Shown: in pieces, positions 23,771 to 32,323 of the stretch
Layout: the number at the start of each line of letters is the position of its first letter
How positions within the stretch are numbered: the first letter of the stretch is position 1
Source of the DNA: Rhodococcus sp. P1Y
Lineage (GTDB): Bacteria; Actinomycetota; Actinomycetes; Mycobacteriales; Mycobacteriaceae
NCBI RefSeq assembly: GCF_003641205.1
Contig: NZ_CP032762.1
Span: forward strand, 2,294,001 to 2,358,000
DNA length: 64,000 nt
Direction: 5' to 3'
Made by a program: the position numbers and the translations under genes
Notes under the pieces: model-generated
The model's input: the letters and a program-made list of their open reading frames with translations, nothing else
The model's database searches: none
Told to the model about the DNA's origin: nothing

Positions 23771-24997
23771 ATGACCGCAGAACTCGGCGCGGACTCCGAA
23801 GTGGGGACGCTCCGCACCGTGATGCTCCACCGGCCCGGAGACGAGCTGAGGCGCCTCACTCCGCGCAACAACGATCAACTGCTGTTCGACGCCCTGCCGT
23901 GGGTTGCTCGGGCGCAGGAGGAGCACGACGCGTTCGCCGAGTTGCTGCGCGGGCGCGGCGTCGAAGTTCTGCTGTTGGCCGATCTTCTCACCGAGGCCAT
24001 GACGGTCAGCGGCGCTGCGCGGATACAGGCGATCTCGGCAGCGGTGAACGAACGCAGGCTCGGCAGCGCGTTGGCGCGTGATCTGTCGACGCATCTTCGC
24101 GGCGTGCCTGCCTCCGAGCTCACTTCTGTTCTGACGGCCGGAATGACGTTCGACGAGCTGCTGGAGGCGGAGTCCGGAGAACCCGAATTGGGCGGTGCGT
24201 CGTTGGTTCGGCGTATGCATCACGGCGGGGATTTCGTCGTCGAGCCGCTGCCGAACTTGTTGTTCACGAGGGACTCGTCGTTCTGGATCGGAAATCAGGT
24301 TGCGATCACGTCGTTGGCGCTCCCTGCGCGGCTACGAGAAACCACGCTCACCGACCTCATCTACGCGTTCCACCCACGTTTTCGTGGTGCGCGGCGCGCG
24401 TACGAATCACGCACCGCGCCTGTCGAGGGTGGAGACGTGTTGTTGCTGGCACCGGGGGTGGTTGCAGTCGGAGTCGGCGAGCGTACGACACCGGCGGGAG
24501 CAGAAGCGTTGGCGCGCAGTCTGTTCGACGACGGACTCGCGCATACTGTCCTCGCGGTCCCGATCGCGCAGGAGCGTGCGTCGATGCACCTCGATACCGT
24601 CTGCACCATGGTCGACACCGACGCCGTCGTGATGTACCCGAACATCGCGCACACCCTGTCCGCCTTCACCATTCGTCGCGAGGACGCAACAGTGAGCATC
24701 CGGGGCGCCGACCCGTTTCTCGAAGCGGCCGCCGACGCGATGGGAATCGGCAAGTTGCGCGTCATCGACACCGGCCTCGATACCGTCACCGCCGAACGTG
24801 AGCAGTGGGATGACGGCAACAACACGCTCGCGTTGGCCCCGGGAGTCGTCGTCGCCTACGAGCGCAACGTCGAGACCAACGCGCGGCTGGAGGCGTCGGG
24901 CATCGAGGTGCTGCGGATCAGTGGTTCGGAACTCGGTTCGGGCCGCGGCGGCCCGAGGTGCATGTCGTGCCCGGTGGCGCGGGATTCGCTCCTGTGA
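23771..24997 (+). CDS. arcA: Arginine deiminase
   Basis: The 408-residue enzyme hydrolyses arginine to citrulline and ammonia. It has the guanidinium-fold signatures [11 protein letters not shown] at about 178, [23 protein letters not shown] with the catalytic His, and the C-terminal [11 protein letters not shown] with the nucleophilic Cys. No arcB, arcC or arcD lies nearby, so it is a single-gene ADI route. It is flanked by SoxR (divergent) and an NAD(P)-binding protein. Confidence 0.95.
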   Translation: MTAELGADSEVGTLRTVMLHRPGDELRRLTPRNNDQLLFDALPWVARAQEEHDAFAELLRGRGVEVLLLADLLTEAMTVSGAARIQAISAAVNERRLGSALARDLSTHLRGVPASELTSVLTAGMTFDELLEAESGEPELGGASLVRRMHHGGDFVVEPLPNLLFTRDSSFWIGNQVAITSLALPARLRETTLTDLIYAFHPRFRGARRAYESRTAPVEGGDVLLLAPGVVAVGVGERTTPAGAEALARSLFDDGLAHTVLAVPIAQERASMHLDTVCTMVDTDAVVMYPNIAHTLSAFTIRREDATVSIRGADPFLEAAADAMGIGKLRVIDTGLDTVTAEREQWDDGNNTLALAPGVVVAYERNVETNARLEASGIEVLRISGSELGSGRGGPRCMSCPVARDSLL

Positions 24998-25062
24998 GTT
25001 GTCGGTCGAGCGACAGCGCACCGTCATGTTTGTCGACGGCGCCGCGAGGGTAGGCGTTTTCG

Positions 25063-25728
25063 ATGACTGATCGAAGAATTGTAATTGCCGGTGGACACGG
25101 ACAAATCGCGCAACACCTCATCGGGGTGTTGACCGCACAGGGTGACCGCGCGGTTGCGTTGATCCGAAATCCGGAGCACGCCAACGCTGTTGCCGCCCTC
25201 GGCGCGTTGCCGGAGGTGATCGACCTCGAAACGGCGTCGGTCGACGACGTCGCGGCGCTGCTGCACGACGCCGACGGTGCGGTGTTTGCGGCGGGTGCAG
25301 GCCCATCAGGCGGGATCGAGCGGAAAGACACCGTCGATCGCGGTGCGTCGGTTCTGCTCGCGGATGCGGCCGAGAAGGCAGGCGTGGCGCGGTTCGTCCA
25401 GGTCAGTTCGTTCGGAGCGGGGGAGCCCGTGGCCGACGACGCCGGGGACACCTGGAAGGCCTACATCGAGGCGAAAACCGCGGCGGAAGAGGATCTGAAG
25501 GCTCGAACGAAGTTGGAGTGGACGATTCTGCGACCGGGCGGACTGACCGACGACGAAGCGAGCGGTCACATCGCACTGTCGACACCGCCGTTGGATCGTG
25601 GGACCGTACCGCGCGCCGATGTCGCTGCCGTCATCGCGGCGCTGCTCGAGGCACCGTCGACGATCGGCAAGACCGTGATGTTGACGTCGGGCGAGACGAC
25701 CATCGAGGATGCGATCGCCGCAATCTAG
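25063..25728 (+). CDS. NAD(P)-binding atypical SDR (NmrA/YwnB-like)
   Basis: The 221-residue protein has the nucleotide motif IAGGHGQIAQHLI and the FVQVSSFGAG strand, with YIEAKTAAEEDL in place of YxxxK and ILRPGGLTDD after it. This fits the short NAD(P)-binding family that senses or reduces quinones. It starts 66 bases after arginine deiminase and 27 bases before the GntR gene. Confidence 0.8.
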   Translation: MTDRRIVIAGGHGQIAQHLIGVLTAQGDRAVALIRNPEHANAVAALGALPEVIDLETASVDDVAALLHDADGAVFAAGAGPSGGIERKDTVDRGASVLLADAAEKAGVARFVQVSSFGAGEPVADDAGDTWKAYIEAKTAAEEDLKARTKLEWTILRPGGLTDDEASGHIALSTPPLDRGTVPRADVAAVIAALLEAPSTIGKTVMLTSGETTIEDAIAAI

Positions 25729-25755
25729 GCAGCAGCGGAGTGTAGACATTCCAGC

Positions 25756-26109
25756 ATGCGTATTCACATCGATCCGGCGTCGAAGACGCCGCTGTTCGAA
25801 CAACTCCGTGCTGGAATTCTCGACCTCGTGCGCACGGGAGAGCTGATTGCCGAAACCAAGATCCCCACGGTGAGGGGTCTGGCCGAAGAGCTCGGGGTCG
25901 CGCCCCACACCGTCGCGAAGGCCTACAAGGAGCTCGAAGCGCAGGGCGTCATCTCCGCTCGCGGGAGACTGGGGACGTTCATCGCGTCGGGCGGCGACCC
26001 GACGGAGGACAGCGCGGCGAGGGCGGCGGTGGCGTACGTGGCAGAACTGCGGGCCCTCGGCCTGTCGGACGATCGCATTCGAGGGTACGTCGACACGGCT
26101 TTAAGTTGA
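25756..26109 (+). CDS. GntR-family regulator, YtrA type
   Basis: The 117-residue protein has a GntR winged helix (PLFEQLRAGILDLVRTGELI then LGVAPHTVAKAYKELEAQGV) and a short C-terminal helical tail without a ligand domain, the YtrA layout. Such regulators usually control neighbouring ABC transporters, but none follows here; the DoxX gene starts 61 bases later. Confidence 0.85.
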   Translation: MRIHIDPASKTPLFEQLRAGILDLVRTGELIAETKIPTVRGLAEELGVAPHTVAKAYKELEAQGVISARGRLGTFIASGGDPTEDSAARAAVAYVAELRALGLSDDRIRGYVDTALS

Positions 26110-26169
26110 CGCTTCAACCGTGATGTGTCAGGGTGTCCTCGTCCCATTGTCGTGCCCGAAGGATCATCC

Positions 26170-26601
26170 ATGAACTCGACCATCTTCCGCGACATCGCAA
26201 CCCTCGTGGCCCGTATCGGCCTCGGCGTCGTCTTCATCGCTCACGGCTGGCAGAAGCTCAACACCAACGGCCTCGAGGCGACCAAAGCAGGCTTCGAAGG
26301 CATGGGTGTCCCGCTGCCTATCGTCTCGGCGTACTTCGCCACGTTCGTCGAACTGGTCGGCGGTGTGGCTCTCGTTCTCGGTATCTTCACCCCGATCATC
26401 GGGATCCTGCTGTTCCTCGACATGCTCGGCGCATTCCTCTTCGTGCACTACGACCTGGGTGTTTTCGTGTCCGAGGGTGGATACGAACTCGTGGTCGCGC
26501 TCGGTGTCGGTTCGCTTCTGCTCGCAGCCGTCGGTGCCGGACGCTTCAGCCTCGACGGCGTGTTCGGGGGCAAGACCAGCTTCGCGAAGGCGCGCGCATA
26601 A
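26170..26601 (+). CDS. DoxX-family membrane protein
   Basis: The 143-residue, four-helix protein contains LVARIGLGVVFIAHGWQKL at the start and FVELVGGVALVLGIFTPII in the middle, as in DoxX/DUF4870-like membrane proteins linked to oxidative and thiol stress. AAGGAT lies before ATG 26170. The gene follows the GntR gene and may be its target. Confidence 0.85.
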   Translation: MNSTIFRDIATLVARIGLGVVFIAHGWQKLNTNGLEATKAGFEGMGVPLPIVSAYFATFVELVGGVALVLGIFTPIIGILLFLDMLGAFLFVHYDLGVFVSEGGYELVVALGVGSLLLAAVGAGRFSLDGVFGGKTSFAKARA

Positions 26602-26699
26602 CCCATTTCGCAGATGAACCCTGGGATCGCTGGATTGCGTTGCCGTAAATATGTACCCGTTACCGGGCAAACATTCGCTCGGTAGTGCTTAGGTTACGT

Positions 26700-28313
26700 A
26701 TGGCTACGAATACCGAACGATCTCAGGGTTCACTCGGTCGAGAAGGTCCCGACAAGAATTTTCTTCCCGACGGGCAAGGCCCCCGTACCGACTTCATCGT
26801 CTTCGGTATCACCGCAGCGATCACGGCTGCAATTCTGATCTGGGGTTTGGTCGCCGCAGACTCACTCGAATCGACCACCACCTCGATACTCGGCTGGCTC
26901 GTGACGAACATCGGTTGGCTGTTCATCATCGCAGCCTCGGGTTTCGTCATCTTCTCGATCTATCTGGCCGTCAGCAAATTCGGTCAGATCCCACTCGGAA
27001 AAGACGGCGAGAAGCCCGAGTTCCACACCATCAGCTGGATCGCCATGATGTTCAGTGCGGGCATGGGCATCGGCTTGATGTTCTTCGGTGTCGCAGAGCC
27101 GTTGTCGCACTTCGTAAGCCCACCGCCCGGATCCGACGGGACCATCGGTGCCGCGCTGGCAACGACGATGTTCCACTGGAGTCTTCACCCCTGGTCGATC
27201 TACGCAGTCGTCGGGCTCGCCGTCGCGTACGGAACGTATCGCAAGGGCAGAAAACAGCTGATCAGCTCAGCGTTCATTCCGCTGCTCGGGCGTCGCGCCG
27301 ACGGTCCGATCGGCAAGGTCATCGACATTTTGGCGATCTTCGCGACGATGTTCGGTACCGCAGCCTCTCTCGGGCTGGGAGCGTTGCAGATCGGGTCCGG
27401 GTTCGAGGTTCTCGGCTGGCTCGGTGAGTCCGGCACGCTGCTCCTCGTGGCGATCGTGGCACTGCTGACGCTGGCGTTCGTGGCGTCTGCGGTCTCGGGC
27501 GTCGCCAAGGGAATTCAGTGGCTCTCCAACATCAACATGGTTCTCGCGCTCGTCCTGGCCGTCTTCGTGTTCGTCCTCGGCCCGACAGTGCTGATCCTGA
27601 ACTTGATTCCGACCACCATCGGCGACTACTTCGCCGAGCTCGTACACATGTCCGCTCGGTCGGCGGCGTCGGGAGACGGCGGCGAAACGGCAACCTGGTT
27701 GTCGTCGTGGACCATCTTCTACTGGGCGTGGTGGGTCTCCTGGACGCCGTTCGTCGGCATGTTCCTCGCACGCATCAGCCGTGGCCGCACCATCCGTGAG
27801 TTCGTCATCGGCGTCATCCTCGTCCCGAGCACGGTGAGCCTGGTGTGGTTCTCCATCTTCGGTGGTGCGGGAATCGCGGAACAGCAGAACGGAATCGACC
27901 TCGCCGGACGAGACAGCAGCGAATCCCAATTGTTCGGCATGCTCGAAAACCTGCCCATCGCAGGCATTTCCAGCGTGTTGGTGATGGTGCTCGTTGCGAT
28001 CTTCTTCGTCTCGGGTGCCGACGCAGCGTCGATGGTCATGGGAACGTTGAGCCAGCACGGCACCATGGAACCGAGCAGGTGGGTAGTGGTGTTCTGGGGC
28101 ATCCTCACCGGCGGTATCGCCGCGCTGATGCTCTGGACCGGTGGTGCCGATGCGCTCAACGGACTTCAGACGATGACGATCATCGCGGCCGCACCGTTCG
28201 TCCTCGTGATGATCGGATTGTGTGTCTCGCTCTACAAGGATCTGTCGAAGGATCCACTGGTGGTCAGCGTGGCCAAGCCGAAGAAGCTGCGAGGCAAGGT
28301 CAAGCACACCTAG
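26700..28313 (+). CDS. BCCT-family betaine/choline/carnitine transporter
   Basis: The 537-residue protein has 12 helices and the BCCT signatures MMFSAGMGIGLMFFGVAEPL, GLALATTMFHWSLHPW-like Gly/Trp-rich segments and FYWAWWVSWTPFVGMFLARI (helix 8, substrate Trp box). It imports compatible solutes with sodium or proton. Short cytoplasmic ends suggest constitutive or simple osmotic control. ATG 26700 is used. Confidence 0.93.
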   Translation: MATNTERSQGSLGREGPDKNFLPDGQGPRTDFIVFGITAAITAAILIWGLVAADSLESTTTSILGWLVTNIGWLFIIAASGFVIFSIYLAVSKFGQIPLGKDGEKPEFHTISWIAMMFSAGMGIGLMFFGVAEPLSHFVSPPPGSDGTIGAALATTMFHWSLHPWSIYAVVGLAVAYGTYRKGRKQLISSAFIPLLGRRADGPIGKVIDILAIFATMFGTAASLGLGALQIGSGFEVLGWLGESGTLLLVAIVALLTLAFVASAVSGVAKGIQWLSNINMVLALVLAVFVFVLGPTVLILNLIPTTIGDYFAELVHMSARSAASGDGGETATWLSSWTIFYWAWWVSWTPFVGMFLARISRGRTIREFVIGVILVPSTVSLVWFSIFGGAGIAEQQNGIDLAGRDSSESQLFGMLENLPIAGISSVLVMVLVAIFFVSGADAASMVMGTLSQHGTMEPSRWVVVFWGILTGGIAALMLWTGGADALNGLQTMTIIAAAPFVLVMIGLCVSLYKDLSKDPLVVSVAKPKKLRGKVKHT

Positions 28314-28320
28314 TCGGGCA

Positions 28321-29856
28321 TCAGCGCCAGCTCGGCAACCAGAGCTGGCGTTGCCACAGATCAGGTGTGATGGGCATCCCGGTCAGGATGGGCCACAACC
28401 ACACGAAATTCGCGACGACGAGGCCGAGGTAGAGGCACACCAGGAGAAGTCCGGTGCCTCTGCGCTCGGCCGACGCGCGTGCCCGGCCGATTATCTGGCC
28501 GAGGATCAGTGCGAAGCCCATGATCATGAACGGAGCGAGCGCAACGGCGTAGAAGTAGTACATCTGGCGATCGAGCGTGGCGAACCAGGGGAGGTAGGCG
28601 GCACCGTAGCCGGTCAGCACCACGGCAAATCGCCAGTCCCGACGCACCAGCATCATCCACATGCACCACAGCAGCATCGGGACCGCGAGCCACCACATCG
28701 CAGGTGTGCCGATGAGCATGATCGCCTTGACACACGAGCCTGCCGAGCAGCCCTGCACGTTGTCGCCCTCGGCGAAGTAGTACAGCATCGGGCGAAGGCC
28801 CATCGGCCACGTCCACGGCTTGGACTCCCACGGGTGGACGTTGCCGGCCGAGTTCGTCAGCCCCTCGTGGAACTTCAGGACATTGCCGCTGTAGTACCAC
28901 AGTGATCGCAGCGCGCCCGGCACGAAGGAGAACGGCCCGCCGGTGCCGATCTGATTCCCGACGGCATGGCGGTCGACACCGTTCTCGCTCGCGAACCACC
29001 CCGAATAGCTGCACAGGTACACGATCACCGGAATGACGACGAGCGCGTACAGGGCAGGACCGACATCGCGAACGGCGGTCCCGATCCACGGCCGCTGCAC
29101 ACCGTATGCGCGGCGGGCAGCGACGTCGAAAGCCACGGACAGCAGTCCGAAGAATGCAATGAAGTACAGGCCGGACCATTTGGTGCCGCAGGCGAGGCCC
29201 AGCAGAACACCCGCGCCGAACCGCCACCACCGAATGCCGAGACGAGGACCGAATCCGCTTGCCGCCATACGGCCTTCGCTGCGAACGATCGCCATTCGTC
29301 GTCGAACATCGTCTCGGTCCACGACGAGACAGCCCATTGCAGCCGTGACGAAGAACGCCAAGAAGATATCGAGCATTCCGATCCGCGACGACACGAACAG
29401 AACACCGTCGGCGATCATCAGAATTCCGGCGATGGCACCGACGAGAGTCGAACGAGCCAGGCGCCGCACGATGCGAATGACGATCAGCACCAACAGAGTT
29501 CCCGCGAGCGCGGCCGAGAATCGCCACCCCCAGCCGTTGTATCCGAAGATCGCTTCGCCGACCGCGATCAGTTGCTTGCCGACCGGAGGGTGAACGACGA
29601 GTCCGTAGGCGGGGTTGTCCTCGATTCCTCCGCCGGTCAGCACTTGCCAGCCCTGGGGTGCGTAGTGCTTCTCGTCGAACACCGGGGTACCCGCATCGGT
29701 CGGATACCGAAGCATCGCGAAACGCGTGATTGCCGCGATCGCAGTGATCACCAGTGTGACGATCCAACCCCGTCGGCGATCGGTGTCGCGGTAGTAGTCG
29801 GCCGCAGGTGCACTCGGGCCGGGACTGACGACGAACCGCTCGGTCAACAAGGCCAC
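28321..29856 (-). CDS. pmt: Protein O-mannosyltransferase (PMT)
   Basis: The 511-residue GT-C membrane enzyme transfers mannose from polyprenyl-phosphate-mannose to Ser/Thr of secreted proteins during Sec export. It shows about 11 helices, the catalytic Asp-Glu in the first loop (GTPVFDEKHYAP), and VHPPVGKQLIAVGE and ACGTKWSGLYFIAFF. It is the counterpart of Rv1002c and is divergent from rsmI as there. Its last codons form a hairpin at 28325-28350. Confidence 0.94.
   Translation of the reverse strand: MALLTERFVVSPGPSAPAADYYRDTDRRRGWIVTLVITAIAAITRFAMLRYPTDAGTPVFDEKHYAPQGWQVLTGGGIEDNPAYGLVVHPPVGKQLIAVGEAIFGYNGWGWRFSAALAGTLLVLIVIRIVRRLARSTLVGAIAGILMIADGVLFVSSRIGMLDIFLAFFVTAAMGCLVVDRDDVRRRMAIVRSEGRMAASGFGPRLGIRWWRFGAGVLLGLACGTKWSGLYFIAFFGLLSVAFDVAARRAYGVQRPWIGTAVRDVGPALYALVVIPVIVYLCSYSGWFASENGVDRHAVGNQIGTGGPFSFVPGALRSLWYYSGNVLKFHEGLTNSAGNVHPWESKPWTWPMGLRPMLYYFAEGDNVQGCSAGSCVKAIMLIGTPAMWWLAVPMLLWCMWMMLVRRDWRFAVVLTGYGAAYLPWFATLDRQMYYFYAVALAPFMIMGFALILGQIIGRARASAERRGTGLLLVCLYLGLVVANFVWLWPILTGMPITPDLWQRQLWLPSWR
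28325..28350. terminator. Hairpin inside the 3' end of the PMT gene
   Basis: CGCCAGCTC (28325-28333) and GAGCTGGCG (28342-28350) are exact complements with an 8-base loop. The hairpin begins 12 bases after the BCCT stop and lies within the last ten codons of PMT, so it can serve as the terminator for the convergent BCCT transcript. Confidence 0.6.
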
Positions 29857-29916
29857 GTACCGATCGTAGGGGCAGGCCCCAGGTTCCAGGCGACGGGAGT
29901 ACGAGAGACTGTAGAG

Positions 29917-30756
29917 ATGTTGATCCTTGCCGCCACCCCGATGGGCGATGTCGGCGATGCGTCCCAGCGACTGCGCGACGCATTGGCCACGGCCGACGTC
30001 GTCGCAGCCGAGGACACCCGCCGGACCAAACAGTTGGCGTCGGGACTCGGGGTGACGATCACCGGCAAGGTGGTCAGCTTCTACGACCAGGTCGAGACCG
30101 CTCGTCTCCCCGGGCTGGTCGAGGCGGTTCGCGACGGCAAATCGGTCCTTCTCGTCACCGACGCCGGCATGCCGTCGGTGAGCGATCCGGGATACCGGCT
30201 GGTCGCGGCGTGCGTCGAGGCTGATCTCCCCGTCACCTGCCTACCTGGGCCCTCGGCGGTCACGACGGCCCTCGCGCTGTCGGGTCTGCCGGTGGAACGC
30301 TTCTGTTTCGACGGGTTTCCACCGCGCAAGCAGGGCCAGCGCATCCGGTTCTTCGAGTCGCTGAAAACGGAATCCCGCGCCTGTGTGTTCTTCGAGGCGC
30401 CTCACCGCCTCGCTGCCAGCTTGGACGACGCCGTGGCGGTACTGGGGCCGGAACGCCGAGCCGCGGTGTGCAGGGAGCTCACCAAGACCTACGAAGAGGT
30501 CAAGCGCGGAACGCTGGGCGAGCTCGCTGCCTGGGCCGCGGAGGGCGTCCGCGGAGAGATCACCGTCGTGCTGGCCGGAGCCGTCGCGGTGGCGTCGGAA
30601 CCGGAGGACCTCATCGACGACGTCGAGGAGCTGGTGGCGTCGGGCATGCGGTTGAAGGACGCATGCGCTCAGCTGGCGGTCGACGGCGTCAGCAAGCGTG
30701 AGCTGTACGAGGCCGTCTTGGCCTCGAGAAGCTCAGCCGACGACTTGCTGACGTAG
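29917..30756 (+). CDS. rsmI: 16S rRNA C1402 2'-O-methyltransferase
   Basis: The 279-residue enzyme methylates C1402 in the ribosomal P site. It has the tetrapyrrole-methylase fold: ILAATPMGDVGD at the start, AAEDTRRTKQLA, LVTDAGMPSVSDPGYRLV and CLPGPSAVTTALALSGLP. The ATG at 29917 fits the family N-terminus. The gene is divergent from PMT with 60 bases between starts, as in mycobacteria, and its 3' end overlaps the SRPBCC gene by 24 bases. Confidence 0.95.
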   Translation: MLILAATPMGDVGDASQRLRDALATADVVAAEDTRRTKQLASGLGVTITGKVVSFYDQVETARLPGLVEAVRDGKSVLLVTDAGMPSVSDPGYRLVAACVEADLPVTCLPGPSAVTTALALSGLPVERFCFDGFPPRKQGQRIRFFESLKTESRACVFFEAPHRLAASLDDAVAVLGPERRAAVCRELTKTYEEVKRGTLGELAAWAAEGVRGEITVVLAGAVAVASEPEDLIDDVEELVASGMRLKDACAQLAVDGVSKRELYEAVLASRSSADDLLT

Positions 30757-31161
30757 ACCTTCGGTCGCGGCGGCGAGGATGGTCTTGGTCCCCTTCTTCA
30801 CGAGGAAGCCGGGGATCGGGATCTTCGGCTCGACCGTCAGGGAGAACTTCACGTGCGTTCCCTTGTCGGTCGGGGTGAGGGTGTATTCACCGTGCTGCGA
30901 CTTCTGTTGAGACCCTTCGACCAGATCCCAGATGACCTTGTTCTCCGCCCACGTGTATTCGACGGTCTGCTCGTCGTTGATGCCGAGGATCGACACCGAC
31001 ATCTTCACGTGGTGGGGCTTGCCGTCCTCGAACGTGTCGACGATTTCGATCTTCTTGTGGACGGGCGACCACGCGGGTAGCCCTTCGACGTCCATGAGCA
31101 CTTCGAGTACCGCTGCCGGCTCGGCTGCGATATCGACCTCTGTATCTGCGGTGACTGCCAT
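30733..31161 (-). CDS. SRPBCC (START-like) small-molecule-binding protein
   Basis: The 142-residue product has the polyketide-cyclase/dehydrase pattern VDIAAEPAAVLEVLMDVEGLPAW, IVWDLVEG-type mid strand, GTHVKFSLTVEPK and a long C-terminal helix. Proteins of this kind bind hydrophobic ligands; the ligand is unknown. It follows the lipid hydrolase gene on the same strand by 15 bases, so it probably belongs to the same lipid-related transcript. Confidence 0.85.
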   Translation of the reverse strand: MAVTADTEVDIAAEPAAVLEVLMDVEGLPAWSPVHKKIEIVDTFEDGKPHHVKMSVSILGINDEQTVEYTWAENKVIWDLVEGSQQKSQHGEYTLTPTDKGTHVKFSLTVEPKIPIPGFLVKKGTKTILAAATEGLRQQVVG

Positions 31162-31176
31162 GAGAACAAACGTAGC

Positions 31177-32190
31177 TCAGGCCGAGTCCTGGGCAACGGG
31201 AATCGCCCTACGGGACTTGACGAATCGTCCGATCTTTCGCAGAGCGCGGTGTGCTTCGGGTAGAAAATCCGCCGCCTGGAAGACGTGGACCTGGCCCTCC
31301 CACACTTCGAGTTCACAGTCGACACCGGCGGCGTCGAGTCGATCGGCCATCAGTTCGGCGTCGGCGAGCACCATTTCGGAGGACCCGGCCTGAATCAGCA
31401 CCGGCGGTAGGCCGGTCAGATCTGCATCGACCGGCGACACCCGAGGTCCGCGTACACCGTCGACGACTATTTTCGCGTCGACTCGGTCGGCGAGAACGGT
31501 CAGTGCGGGAACCGCGCCCGATGGGAAAACCGCGCACCGGGATGCGTTGTCGTGCTCGATCTTGTTCGTCGGATCCATGTCGGTCAGCGGCGACATCGTG
31601 AAGATGCCCGCCGGCGTCGGCAAGCCCAAATCGCGCAGCATCAACGAGACCATGAAGGCCAGATAGCCGCCCGCAGAATCACCCGCGATGAAGATCTGAT
31701 CCGGCCGGTACCCGGAGTCCAGCAGGAAGCGGTAGCCGTCGACGCCGTCCTCCACCGCGTGGGCAATGGGGTTTCGCGGCATCATCCGGTAGTCGACCGA
31801 CAGAACAGGCCCGTCGACGCTCTGTGAGACACGCGAGGTGAGGCGACGGTGGGTGTTCAGGCCGCAACAGACGAAGGCGCCGCCGTGCAGGTAGAGCACG
31901 ACCCGGTCGTTGCTCACGCCCTCGGCGCGGATCCATTCGGCCTTGCAATCGGCGAGCATCACCGTGCTGACCTTGGTGCCTTTGAGCGGGGGGACCAGCA
32001 TTCCTGCGTAGTCGACGAGCCCCATCGGCCACGGCAGATCGGGCGCTTTGGACCACACGGTGAGAAACGGTCGGACCGTGAGCTGCAGGTATGTAGCGAG
32101 TGCGCGGGAGCCGAGGCTTCTGCCGTGCACGTCCAGCCTGGTCGAGCTGCTGGTAGACGGCTGACTCGGTGCGGAGAGCACGGTGGTCAT
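31177..32190 (-). CDS. HSL-type alpha/beta-hydrolase (lipase/esterase)
   Basis: The 337-residue hydrolase shows the hormone-sensitive-lipase family marks: oxyanion loop YLHGGAFVCCG near residue 105, nucleophile elbow GDSAGG near 170, an Asp region at SPVDADLTG/LADAELMAD, and His in QVHVFQ near 308. It is divergent from the WS/DGAT gene across a 133-base region with a strong palindrome, so synthesis and breakdown of neutral lipids may be controlled together. Confidence 0.88.
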   Translation of the reverse strand: MTTVLSAPSQPSTSSSTRLDVHGRSLGSRALATYLQLTVRPFLTVWSKAPDLPWPMGLVDYAGMLVPPLKGTKVSTVMLADCKAEWIRAEGVSNDRVVLYLHGGAFVCCGLNTHRRLTSRVSQSVDGPVLSVDYRMMPRNPIAHAVEDGVDGYRFLLDSGYRPDQIFIAGDSAGGYLAFMVSLMLRDLGLPTPAGIFTMSPLTDMDPTNKIEHDNASRCAVFPSGAVPALTVLADRVDAKIVVDGVRGPRVSPVDADLTGLPPVLIQAGSSEMVLADAELMADRLDAAGVDCELEVWEGQVHVFQAADFLPEAHRALRKIGRFVKSRRAIPVAQDSA

Positions 32191-32277
32191 CGTCCTCGCC
32201 TCCTCTCGTACGCTTACTTGGGACTCTCTGTAACGGACAATAACCGGTGACCTAGGTTGTCTAAACGTGGGATCGTG

Positions 32278-32300
32278 TTCGATGTCACACCGTGATCGAA
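32278..32300. promoter_or_regulatory. Palindromic operator candidate between lipase and WS/DGAT genes
   Basis: TTCGATGTCAC and GTGATCGAA flank a 3-base centre, matching at TTCGA/TCGAA and TCAC/GTGA. It lies 24 bases before the WS/DGAT start, over its probable promoter, and about 90 bases before the lipase start. Confidence 0.5.
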
Positions 32301-32323
32301 ACTAGGCGTAAAGGTGATCGCAC

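Noticed and set aside
28361..29983. 540-codon Arg-rich frame overlapping PMT
   Set aside because: PMT has all family signatures; the alternative frame is low-complexity Arg/Asp sequence.
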